A model generated the notes under the pieces. The model saw only the letters and a program-made list of their open reading frames with translations, searched no databases and was not told the origin of the DNA. A stretch of DNA of 64,000 nt, from assembly GCA_025667525.1 (NCBI GenBank), contig CM046879.1:390561039-390625038 (forward strand). The letters are read 5' to 3'. This document shows, piece by piece, positions 41,217-51,822 of the stretch (position 1 is the first letter of the stretch; each line of letters begins with the position of its first letter). The translations under genes and the position numbers were made by a program. The stretch comes from Glebionis coronaria. Lineage: Eukaryota; Streptophyta; Magnoliopsida; Asterales; Asteraceae.

Positions 41217-43648
41217 TAATAATTCGTTTTTAGTCTAGTTGTCTTCTCAGCTCGATTCGAATTGATCTAATAATTTTAAGCTCAACTTGATTGTTTTTGG
41301 TTGTACAAACTTGATTGGTATTCTATGTCTAATTAGCACAAAGCAATTAAAAATGTAAAAATATTATCTAGCTACGTATATGTACTACGCTACAACACGT
41401 TGCAATTACCACACTTAAACACACAAAATACAAAAAGGTATAAAACAAATTTATACTACAAAATTAAATTGAAAAATACAAAATATAGAAATATATCTAT
41501 AAAAGTAAAAGTACTGATTCTAGTAATTCTAAAATGGACTTTATAAAACTAAAAATCAAATTTTATAAAACTAAAAATCTAATCCTACTGTTAAAATTTA
41601 AAACTAGATCTGCTACCTAAATTGGCTAGCCCAAATCAAAAGTAAGCCCAAATCAAAAGTAAGCCCAATAAGCTTTACATTAACATTCTAGCAACTGACG
41701 TTAACATCAATTAACGAGGCAACAGTTAACTCCTAACGAGACAGGACTGTGACTGTAATAACTAATATCAAAATGGAGGACTAAAATGGACAATTAACAA
41801 AACTCATGCAAATTGACTAAATCAAATCTAAAATGTACTACTAGGCTATATCAAACTACTAGGCTACTATATCTAACTGCTGGAATGTAAAACTACTAGG
41901 CTAGTAGCTATGAATCAGATTGCAAAACTAAAACAGATATCAAGTAACAATTTTCAACAAGAAATCATGAAATTCAAAGTTTAAAACAAAAGCGAGTCTA
42001 AAATGTACTACAGCTTAAAAGTTTATACTACACTTAAACTAACTAGCAGATTATGCTAAAAAGAATGCAGAAAAGTAATCACGCTTGACCTGCGCTTCCG
42101 AGGCCAGTCCGTTGTGGAAGAGAAACGCGGCGCTGAGCCGGTTTAAAACCAAACACAACTACACTCTATCTGCTTGATCTGCTACCTTCACGAAAAACCT
42201 GCAAAATCGAAACAACACACCAAACAACCAAACAGATTCTACGATCCTGAAACCTGCAGGAACTGATAACAAACGAGACTCTATTCTTGATTAAGCTAAC
42301 AAACACACCTATCAAAATTAAATCTCTACTGATTCGGTAACTATCTTTTACTGCTGCGAACATAAATCGACTTCTTCTTAAAACTCCTAAAACTTTAAGC
42401 TAATCAAACCGTAAGCAAACTGTAAACACTTTACTAATTCTCAATGTAATCAAATCCACAAACTCAAATAACTGCTAGTAACACTACAACCTTAAGCACT
42501 ACGAGCTAACAAAAAACAGTAAACAAGCTTATAAGCTCCAATCTTAAGCTCGATTGAGAACTCATGAACAATAAGCAAACAGTAGAGAAAGAAAATAAAA
42601 CTCGAGATACTGAATCTGCTCAAAAACATAACGTCAGAATACAAAGATCAATTACTTGCCAAATTCATTAACACTTATTTGTGAACAGTTCGCATAACAG
42701 ACTTCAAAAGAAAAGAAAATTAAGAAAGCTTTGAAGAAAAAGAACTTTCATTAATGGAAGAAAAATGATTCAGTTACAAGAAGCTTAACTAATCTCAACT
42801 GATTAAACTGAAAGAAAACTGAATTTGTTACAAGATTTAAAACTAACTATCTATCTACTCCTAATTAACTATGTGTGTGTAATCTACTCCTAAGCTAACC
42901 GGTTGCAAAATGAGGCCTTCATCTCTTATTTATAGCCGCCGTGTGGAAGAGGTGTGACGTGGTCTATCCAATGAGTGGATGACACGTGGAAAATACGAGG
43001 ATACTCGTTCTTCATCTTCAATCTTGAATTTGGGGCTTTCTTTATTCTTTTCTTTTGATCTAATTAACTGGTACTGTCTTGTAGAGGAGAACAAGAGGAT
43101 TCTTTTTGTAGTTGAAGTCTTCCTTTGAATCTTCATGGATCGTTTGTTAATTGAGTTTGCAGGTAATGGAGGTAAGAAAGGTGAAGTCGGTTTTGACCTT
43201 TTCTCTCTCTTCAAGGTTGAAGAAGAGACGTGTATGGGTTTGTTGTTTTGACCGATACTTGGTCAACAAACCAAGTTAAATAAACTTGTTTACTTTTCTT
43301 TTAAATTGCCATTTGGTCCCTCATTTTTGTTACTTTCCCAAATGTGTTTAAACTTTCTAGCAAATCTATTTTTCATCCTTCGTGTCTTCAGAAATTGCAA
43401 TTTAAGCCCTCGATCTTTGAAAACTTGGCAAATGAAGTCCTTGAATCATCTTTTCGTCTTTTTCTTCGTCTTTTATTATGAAAATCCCTTGAAAGCTCGT
43501 ATTTGTCTCAAATGTACCTATATTACCTGAAAATACACAAACACCAAATACACGCGTAATTCTGATAATTAACAGTTTAATATAATGTATTTGACAGTGT
43601 TTTTAATGGTTTTAGGATCATTATTGATGAGTGTTTTCACACTTATCA
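41217..43648 (-). repeat. R2 3' LTR
   Basis: Left copy; 3' in element orientation. It differs from the right copy at a handful of single bases. It carries a TATA element on the minus strand (42925-42935). Short ORFs (42166-42363, 42930-43214, 43306-43530) recur in the other LTR and are not considered genes. Confidence 0.93.
42925..42935 (-). promoter_or_regulatory. TATA box in R2 LTR (copy at 51094-51104)
   Basis: On the minus strand CTATAAATAAG is a strong TATA element; the plus strand reads CTTATTTATAG. The 5' LTR copy at 51094-51104 would drive R2 transcription leftward. Confidence 0.7.
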
Positions 43649-45820
43649 ACTCCCCTCCACTTGACCATTGCCATGTCCTCATGCAATGCAGCATTTTAAA
43701 GCTCTAAAGTTACACTTTTCTCATAATTAACCAACCTTGGCCATTTTATGATTTAATAACTATACTATGCTATATGATGAATGGTTTTGAATATTTACAA
43801 TGCAATGCAAAGAAAACAATTCTATTACATCTTTTTTGTATTTTCTTGAAATAGGTTTTGATGGAAATAACTCATAAAGAATTCAATGACTTGGATTAGG
43901 GCTTGGATACCATGGACATTTATCACCCTCAAGTTTCACTTTCCCCATACCAAGCTTATAAATGGGATCATTGCATTCACAAGTAAAAAGTGCATCAACT
44001 TATTCATGACAATTAAATGTGGAACCGGTTATTAATTGAGCAAATTGCTTGTGGGCAAATTTGTCATTATTCAAGTGTGAAATATAAGAAGTGTAAAATC
44101 CAAAAATAAGGAAGCACGGTTTTAATCCTAAGTAATCTTCTCATCCATTACTTGAAAAACCGCTCACAATTAATACAAGTCCGTATTAAGAGTAATAAGT
44201 CATTCGCCTTATGTGTAAAATCCTCATGTCATGCTTTCATAAGTAACTACACACTCGCTAAGGAAAGGAAAATAAAACTCACGCAATAATTTACATCCGC
44301 ATCTTTTTGAGATTTTGGATCTTCAACCCCGCAACCCGTCAAGGTAATATTGGATTGGAGTAATCTATTGAATCCCCGCAACCCGTCAAGGTAATATTGG
44401 AACTCAATAGTCACTATAATTAACACCACACTGCCCCTCTTGGGAGTCTTGCATTATTTTTTTTTCTTTTTCTTTTTTTTTTTTTTCTAGCCACTCATTT
44501 TTTTTTCATAAGCCGCTCTTATTTTTCTTTATTCCTCACCAAGAAATTTGAAAAGAAGAAAAGGAAAAACACCCGCTAAATATGGAGCATGACACAAGTC
44601 TAGTACACATAAAACGTGCTAACTTAGAATCTTAAGACGTACTCATATCAACCATAAATGATTAGCCAAAAATGCATAAGAGATTACAAACCAATTAAAA
44701 CCGTACTTGATTATTTATTAACAATTATATACAAGCGAAGAAAATAGAGGTCAAGAAGAGAAGGGTATAGCCACAAGTTATTGCCATGAAGTCTATCTAG
44801 CCCTTTTACACTTGCTTCAACTCTATCATTTCCCATTCTCCACAAATTTAAAATTTCAAAGAATGAAATTGGTGGAAGCTTAGCCTAATAGACCAATGAA
44901 GGACTACATGGTTAAGGATACTAGCTAGAGAGTGCTAAGATAAGCAAACTCGGGTTGAGTCAAAATATCCATGGCGGGCCTAATATGTCAAAGAAGTCTA
45001 AACTTGTTAAAACCATGTTTTTATTATATTTTTTCCTTTTTATATATTTTTGATGAAAAATAAAAGAAGAAATATATACAATGCAAATGTGTTATGCAAA
45101 TGAAAAATGATTGATGCAAAAATTATGAATGCATATTTTTGTTGGCCAAAGTAGATCAAAAATTTGAAAAATGTTTGAAAAATTAATTTTCCCAATTATC
45201 ATGAAGTTAAGGCAATGGTCTAGGTAAGGTCACTTCGATAGAAGTCTCCCCTACACTTAAGATAAACATTGTCCTCAATGTTTAAGAGCATGGAGTAAAC
45301 TCCCCTACACTTATTACATTGATAACCTTGCTTAACCCAAGTTAAGGAAAAGACAACTAAAGGGTATTCATTTTAAGCACAAGTGTTCAATATCACGATA
45401 GCAAAAACTAATCAAAGTGAACCAGATACACGGGCCTCCTCCATAAGCTCCAAGCATGAAATGAGAGAGAGCAACCCTTGAAACAAACACCAAAAGACGA
45501 AGAAAGGCACCCCTCCACTTCAACTCTACTATAACATCCTTTTAATTAAACCTAACCTATTGAAAATCTACTCTACGTTTTCTAACCTAGTTATTCAATG
45601 CTTGAGTTTTTTTAACCCTAAGTCGCTAGCTCGACTCGGCCCCGAATTAAGTTGTCCTTGGGGAAACCATCATGGAGAACAAAGGATATACACTTTGAAG
45701 CTCGTCTCACATGATACACTCAAACTTAGCACGTTGCCATTTACTATAAGATTTACCAATTCTGCCTCGATAAATGGAACGGTCCAACGTGTCTCAAGTT
45801 TGTCCAACATACAAAATCTC
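43649..45820 (-). other. R2 3' noncoding region, shared with R1
   Basis: The PPT lies at 43649-43662 (plus strand ACTCCCCTCCACTT). The rest is noncoding and is a reverse-complement match in patches to R1 59384-61402, including the T-rich run before CTAGCCACTC, GCCCCTCTTGGGAGTC, CCGCAACCCGTCAAGGTAAT (here in two direct copies near 44330 and 44382) and GGCCTCCTCCATAAGCTCCA. This shared region may carry signals needed for retrotransposition. Confidence 0.8.
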
Positions 45821-48523
45821 TCAAATAGGAAGCACACCAGGATCAAATACAAAGTTTCCATCTCGACAAGTGAACAACTCCAAAGTAGGTAGTATCACCA
45901 AAGTAAGCTCATACAAGAAGCGCATATCAATCGAAGGCACACTCTTAAGTGAAGTAGATGAAAACCAAGGTGTCTCAAATTTACGTATCCCATGATCAAA
46001 AACCTTTCCCTTCATGGGAAAATAAGAAGATGAGCTCATATCAACCATATAAGATTCCCCCTTAGTGATCAAAGCATCATGAGAATATGAAGGTGTAGGT
46101 ATCAAAACATTCATAACTATTATGTCCATATTAGGCTCATCATCATCATCAAAAGGTGGGTAATCTTCCATAGAAGGCATAGTGAAAGGAGGATCAATAG
46201 TAATAGTATCTTGTGAAGGAAGTGTGGTCTCTATGTTCCCAAAAAGCAATGTAGTAATAAGACGAACCTCCTCATCCAAATTAGAAACACTATCGTCGAC
46301 CTCTATATCAAAATGTGCAAGAGTATCCTCTATGGTGGTATCAATCTCCATAAGAGAGTCCATATCAAAGGTTTTGAGTTCTAAAGGTGCCTTAAGTGAA
46401 AAAGTATCAATCTCTAAGAGGAAAGGATCTTCATCAATAACCAACTTCAAGGGTGGGAGGGTGGGAACATAAGGCTCAAAAGGAGGTGTATTAATGAGAG
46501 AATCACTCAAAGGGATGATATGATCATGAAAATCAATAGGTGTATCCTCAAAAACCAGTGAAGGATGATCAATCAAGGGTTCTTCTTCTATAGACTCATT
46601 ATTAGGTTCTTCACACTCCTCAAAAAGTGGGTTATCAAAACATGTCTCAAAAAGAGGATTTGAATGTATCACAAAATCACTTAGAGGAATAGGTGAAGGA
46701 GTCATAGAAGAAATGGAGTCATCATCATCAGAAGTAAAAGACTCATCACTATCATAAGGATCATCAAAGGTTTCATCACAAGAATCATAAGGTGGTATAG
46801 GAGAAGGATCCACTGTTGCTATAGGAGCAAACTCTTCATCCAAATTAGGAATGTTATCTTGACAAGACAAATCATCGGATGATATAGCATAAGAAGAATC
46901 ACTAGAATCACAATTTTCATCCTCTATTTGTGTCAAGTCTTCCTCAAACTCTTCCTCAATCTCATTATCCCTTTCTTTAAACAATTCATCAAGATCGAAA
47001 TCACCAAAATCACTAGTAGTAGCATGAAGGTCAATATGTGATAAAATCTCAATGTAATCATGAGGAGAAGAGGTATCAACACAAAGCTCATCACATAGTT
47101 CATTGGAAACCCTCTCAAGCTCTCTTTGGATTGGGATAAGGTTCTCAACACTAGAAACGGTTAATTCATCCAAATTGGTGTTTGTATTAGTGCTAAGAGG
47201 CTCGTCCCCCATGGTTAAAGAGTCGGTGGGTTCCACGTGAGGTAAAGGTGATGAAGGTGTGTCATCATTAAGTGTCATACAACTCGAAGGATAGTAATCA
47301 TCATCATCATAAAAGAATGGATAAGGACTACATGTAGCAAAATATGAGTCTATTATGCCTTCATCTTCTACTTTTTCGTCTTTTGCTAAGAGCAAAGTAA
47401 GTAACTCTTGCTGAAGTTGACGATATCTAATATTCAACTCGTCACAATTATCCTCTTTATTCAATATTTTCATCTTCACGATATTACAAAGAGATACCAT
47501 CTCTCTTGTTATCCGCAGATTCTCCTTTTCTATGTCCTTAAAGCTCATGGTTTTTATGCGTTCACGTTCTTTTTTATCAATCTTAACGAGTAAATCATCT
47601 AAATCTTTCTTGAGGGACTGAGAGGAATCGTTCACCGATGCACTATACATATCACCAAATTTCTTATTATTAAACCGCTTGTTCCTTACATCATCCTCAA
47701 GAGACTTAATTTCCTCCCTTAACCACCGAGTTTCTTCTTTCATTTCCTCGAGGCTCATCACTCTCATACGTTTAAAAGCCTTTAATCTATATCCATTGTC
47801 TCTTCCTCGTTGCTCGAGTATAAAAGAAAGCTCATCGAGATCACTAAGAGCATAAGAAGGCGGATCCCTTGGTCGACAATCATAACCATAATGGGGTTCT
47901 TTTCCACAAAACTCACATGAATAAGTCGAAGAATAGGGTGGAGGTGGATTTCCATAATTAGGTGAATTATAGGTTTGAAAAGAGTCTTGATTATGAAAGT
48001 TATCATGATTGTAACCTTGAAAATTTCCTTCATTTTGAAAACCCTCATAATGTGAAAATCCTTGATTTTGAAAAGTATCTTGATTATAGCATGGGAAATT
48101 TTCATCATTTTGAAAGCCTTCATTATTTGAAAATCCTTGATTATGAAAGATTTCTTGATTATAGCCTTGAAAGTTATCATGATTCTGAAAACCTTCATAA
48201 TTGGAAAATCCTTGGTTTTGGTATGGCACATTAAAGGTTTGATCATGAAATGATGGTGGAGGTTGTGATGAAAAACCGGAATATCCCATATAGTCATTAC
48301 AAGTGTAGTCCATTTGAGTGTTAGGTTGAAAATTAGGGTTCTTGGTTCCATTGTAAGCATATCCCTCCCCATAATAACCATTATTTTGATCACATAAATA
48401 CGTATCATGTGGACCACCACAAGTTGAACAAGACGGATAATTAGCGGTGGCGGATTGTTGTTGCAAAATCTCCAACATGGAACGAGTATCCATGTGTAAC
48501 AAAATGGCCGAATGTATATACAA
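45821..48523 (-). CDS. R2 900-aa protein: zinc motif, repeats, coiled coil, acidic tail
   Basis: The frame is intact in a young element. Near residues 32-45 is CSTCGGPHDTYLC, the same knuckle type as in R1 gag (CETCGGPHSYLQC). Residues about 75-170 carry three imperfect copies of a 25-30 aa unit (QGFSNYEGFQNHDNFQGYNQ and variants), visible in DNA near 48000-48230. A CEFCGKEPHYGYDC motif follows near residue 205. Residues about 225-400 are charged and coiled-coil-like (LREEIKSLEDDV, KIDKKERERIK). Residues 400-800 are very acidic (D, E, S, P). The C-terminus is FTCRDGNFVFDPGVLPI. The capsid domain of gag is absent. Function unknown; an RNA-binding partner protein is inferred. Start choice: first ATG of the frame; a Met at about residue 11 is possible. 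Confidence 0.75.
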   Translation of the reverse strand: MYIHSAILLHMDTRSMLEILQQQSATANYPSCSTCGGPHDTYLCDQNNGYYGEGYAYNGTKNPNFQPNTQMDYTCNDYMGYSGFSSQPPPSFHDQTFNVPYQNQGFSNYEGFQNHDNFQGYNQEIFHNQGFSNNEGFQNDENFPCYNQDTFQNQGFSHYEGFQNEGNFQGYNHDNFHNQDSFQTYNSPNYGNPPPPYSSTYSCEFCGKEPHYGYDCRPRDPPSYALSDLDELSFILEQRGRDNGYRLKAFKRMRVMSLEEMKEETRWLREEIKSLEDDVRNKRFNNKKFGDMYSASVNDSSQSLKKDLDDLLVKIDKKERERIKTMSFKDIEKENLRITREMVSLCNIVKMKILNKEDNCDELNIRYRQLQQELLTLLLAKDEKVEDEGIIDSYFATCSPYPFFYDDDDYYPSSCMTLNDDTPSSPLPHVEPTDSLTMGDEPLSTNTNTNLDELTVSSVENLIPIQRELERVSNELCDELCVDTSSPHDYIEILSHIDLHATTSDFGDFDLDELFKERDNEIEEEFEEDLTQIEDENCDSSDSSYAISSDDLSCQDNIPNLDEEFAPIATVDPSPIPPYDSCDETFDDPYDSDESFTSDDDDSISSMTPSPIPLSDFVIHSNPLFETCFDNPLFEECEEPNNESIEEEPLIDHPSLVFEDTPIDFHDHIIPLSDSLINTPPFEPYVPTLPPLKLVIDEDPFLLEIDTFSLKAPLELKTFDMDSLMEIDTTIEDTLAHFDIEVDDSVSNLDEEVRLITTLLFGNIETTLPSQDTITIDPPFTMPSMEDYPPFDDDDEPNMDIIVMNVLIPTPSYSHDALITKGESYMVDMSSSSYFPMKGKVFDHGIRKFETPWFSSTSLKSVPSIDMRFLYELTLVILPTLELFTCRDGNFVFDPGVLPI

Positions 48524-49365
48524 GTATAATGACGTTTAAAAGCTTCCTCGGGGAAGGAAGTGATACACCAAAGGTGGTATGTTTACACGTGTGCGAGTAC
48601 ACGTGTAAGTAAACACGAGGAATGAGGGAGTAGCCCTCGGTCGACTTTGAAAAGAATAAGATTATCCTCTTCGAGTTTCGATATGAAATATCCACAAGAA
48701 AGTATATATATATAATTACTACTTGGGTGCAAGACCTCCAATTAAGCCTTCCTTCTTAGAATACGCACTAGTGAACGGGGGGTTAGGTGGCGCGAAGCAC
48801 TTAAGTACCTATTGACCCTTAGACGGCATTTTATAGCACATCGCCTTTCTATTCACTTAAATGTTCGTATTCTTCGAATTATTGCCAATTGGAAGTATTT
48901 ATCTATGCTTGCTTAATTTTATTTGATCGATACGCGTGTCAAGGACCGGAACGCCCCTCAACACGGTGTAATGCCTCGGCAATACTTATGAAAGATATGT
49001 AACTTGGTTGTTCTTATACGTATACTTATCTACATATAATAATATATAAAAAATATTTTTGTATTTATTTGATTTTTTTAGAAAAATACTATATCTACGT
49101 AAAAAGCGATGAAAATCGATATAATATATATTTTTGGGTGTAATCTTTTAGGAAAAAGATTACTTTTTGGATTTTTTATTTTTTTGGTTCAATTCTTTAG
49201 GAAAAGAATTGATTTTGTGATTTTTATTATTTTTTTTGTATTTTTATCTTTTTGATTTTTTTTTTTTTTATCTTTTTGATTATAATACGTAAAAAATAAC
49301 GTTCACAAAGTGAACGGATCCCAAAATCCAATCGTCTCACTCGAAATCGTTAATCTTCACGAAAA
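48524..49365 (-). other. R2 leader with hairpins
   Basis: On the minus strand two AT-rich hairpins lie 170-240 bases after the PBS: 49190-49211 (CAATTCTT...AAGAATTG) and 49140-49163 (GTAATCTTT...AAAGATTAC), both with loop TTCCTA. The second is identical to R1 26257-26280. Nearer the ORF, 48583-48608 is a 10-bp perfect inverted repeat TTACACGTGT/ACACGTGTAA with a 6-base loop, about 60-85 bases upstream of the ATG. A minus-strand short frame (48441-48695) resembles the N-terminal R1 gag region but is not considered a separate gene. Confidence 0.7.
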
Positions 49366-49383
49366 GAACCGGCAGCGGCGCCA
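49366..49383 (-). other. R2 primer-binding site
   Basis: On the minus strand TGGCGCCGCTGCCGGTTC lies two bases inside the 5' LTR (49386). TGGCGCC is typical of Athila/Tat elements. Confidence 0.88.
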
Positions 49384-49385
49384 TT

Positions 49386-51817
49386 TATTAATTCGTTTTT
49401 AGTCTAGTTGTCTTCTCAGCTCGATTCGAATTGATCTAACAATTTTAAGCTCAACTTGATTGTTTTTGGTTGTACAAACTTGATTGGTATTCTATGTCTA
49501 ATTAGCACAAAGCAATTAAAAATGTAAAAATATTATCTAGCTACGTATATGTACTACGCTACAACACGTTGCAATTACCACACTTAAACACACAAAATAT
49601 AAAAAGGTATAAAACAAATTTATACTACAAAATTAAATTGAAAAATACAAAATATAGAAATATATCTATAAAAGTAAAAGTACTGATTCTAGTAATTCTA
49701 AAATGGACTTTATAAAACTAAAAATCAAATTTTATAAAACTAAAAATCTAATCCTACTGTTAAAATTTAAAACTAGATCTGCTACCTAAATTGGCTAGCC
49801 CAAATCAAAAGTAAGCCCAAATCAAAAGTAAGCCCAATAAGCTTTACATTAACATTCTAGCAACTGACGTTAACATCAATTAACGAGGCAACAGTTAACT
49901 CCTAACGAGACAGGACTGTGACTGTAATAACTAATATCAAAATGGAGGACTAAAATGGACAATTAACAAAACTCATGCAAATTGACTAAATCAAATCTAA
50001 AATGTACTACTAGGCTATATCAAACTACTAGGCTACTATATCTAACTGCTGGAATGTAAAACTACTAGACTAGTAGCTATGAATCAGATTGCAAAACTAA
50101 AACAGATATCAAGTAACAATTTTCAACAAGAAATCATGAAATTCAAAGTTTAAAACAAAAGCGAGTCTAAAATGTACTACAGCTTAAAAGTTTATACTAC
50201 ACTTACACTAACTAGCAGATTATGCTAAAAAGAATGCAGAAAAGTAATCACGCTTGACCTGCGCTTCCGAGGCCAGTCCGTTGTGGAAGAGAAACGCGGC
50301 GCTGAGCCGGTTTAAAACCAAACACAACTACACTCTATCTGCTTGATCTGCTACCTTCACGAAAAACCTGCAAAATCGAAACAACACACCAAACAACCAA
50401 ACAGATTCTACGATCCTGAAACCTGCAGGAACTGATAACAAACGAGACTCTATTCTTGATTAAGCTAACAAACACACCTATCAAAATTAAATCTCTACTG
50501 ATTCGGTAACTATCTTTTACTGCTGCGAACATAAATCGACTTCTTCTTAAAACTCCTAAAACTTTAAGCTAATCAAACCGTAAGCAAACTGTAAACACTT
50601 TACTAATTCTCAATGTAATCAAATCCACAAACTCAAATAACTGCTAGTAACACTACAACCTTAAGCACTACGAGCTAACAAAAAATAGTAAACAAGCTTA
50701 TAAGCTCCAATCTTAAGCTCGATTGAGAACTCATGAACAATAAGCAAACAGTAGAGAAAGAAAATAAAACTCGAGATACTGAATCTGCTCAAAAACATAA
50801 CATCAGAATACAAAGATCAATTACTTGCCAAATTCATTAACACTTATTTGTGAACAGTTCGCATAACAGACTTCAAAAGAAAAGAAAATTAAGAAAGCTT
50901 TGAAGAAAAAGAACTTTCATTAATGGAAGAAAAATGATTCAGTTACAAGAAGCTTAACTAATCTCAACTGATTAAACTGAAAGAAAACTGAATTTGTTAC
51001 AAGATTTAAAACTAACTATCTATCTACTCCTAATTAACTATGTGTGTGTAATCTACTCCTAAGCTAACCGGTTGCAAAATGAGGCCTTCATCTCTTATTT
51101 ATAGCCGCCGTGTGGAAGAGGTGTGACGTGGTCTATCCAATGAGTGGATGACACGTGGAAAATACGAGGATACTCGTTCTTCATCTTCAATCTTGAATTT
51201 GGGGCTTTCTTTATTCTTTGCTTTTGATCTAATTAACTGGTACTGTCTTGTAGAGGAGAACAAGAGGATTCTTTTTGTAGTTGAAGTCTTCCTTTGAATC
51301 TTCATGGATCGTTTGTTAATTGAGTTTGCAGGTAATGGAGGTAAGAAAGGTGAAGTCGGTTTTGACCTTTTCTCTCTCTTCAAGGTTGAAGAAGAGACGT
51401 GTATGGGTTTGTTGTTTTGACCGATACTTGGTCAACAAACCAAGTTAAATAAACTTGTTTACTTTTCTTTTAAATTGCCATTTGGTCCCTCATTTTTGTT
51501 ACTTTCCCAAATGTGTTTAAACTTTCTAGCAAATCTATTTTTCATCCTTCGTGTCTTCAGAAATTGCAATTTAAGCCCTCGATCTTTGAAAACTTGGCAA
51601 ATGAAGTCCTTGAATCATCTTTTCGTCTTTTTCTTCGTCTTTTATTATGAAAATCCCTTGAAAGCTCGTATTTGTCTCAAATGTACCTATATTACCTGAA
51701 AATACACAAACACCAAATACACGCGTAATTCTGATAATTAACAGTTTAATATAATGTATTTGACAGTGTTTTTAATGGTTTTAGGATCATTATTGATGAG
51801 TGTTTTCACACTTATCA
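49386..51817 (-). repeat. R2 5' LTR
   Basis: Right copy; 5' in element orientation. It has the same length as the left copy and differs in about eight bases by eye. On the minus strand it begins with TGATAAGTGTG, in which AGTGT/ACACT can form a small hairpin with loop GAAA, comparable to the hairpin at the R1 LTR start. Confidence 0.93.
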
Positions 51818-51822
51818 GCGCG

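Larger units (their letters stand above)
41217..51817 (-). mobile_element. R2: young non-autonomous Athila-related element
   Basis: Two LTRs of exactly 2432 bp (41217-43648, 49386-51817) are flanked by TSD GCGCG (41212-41216, 51818-51822). On the minus strand the LTR begins TGATAAGTGTG and ends in TA, not the usual CA. PBS TGGCGCCGCTGCCGGTTC follows, then a leader, a 900-codon ORF, and a noncoding 3' region with a PPT (AAGTGGAGGGGAGT). No PR, RT, RNase H or IN. I counted about eight LTR differences, so insertion is recent. Leader and 3' region match R1, so R2 probably relied on R1-type enzymes. Confidence 0.92.

Noticed and set aside
42930..43530. ORFs 42930-43214 and 43306-43530, with copies at 51099-51383 and 51475-51699
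   Set aside because: They are parts of the R2 LTRs. Length conservation reflects the young age of the LTR pair, not selection.
47782..48420. 212-codon minus-strand frame rich in I, M and H
   Set aside because: It is a shadow of the 900-codon ORF in another frame; composition reflects the tandem repeat.
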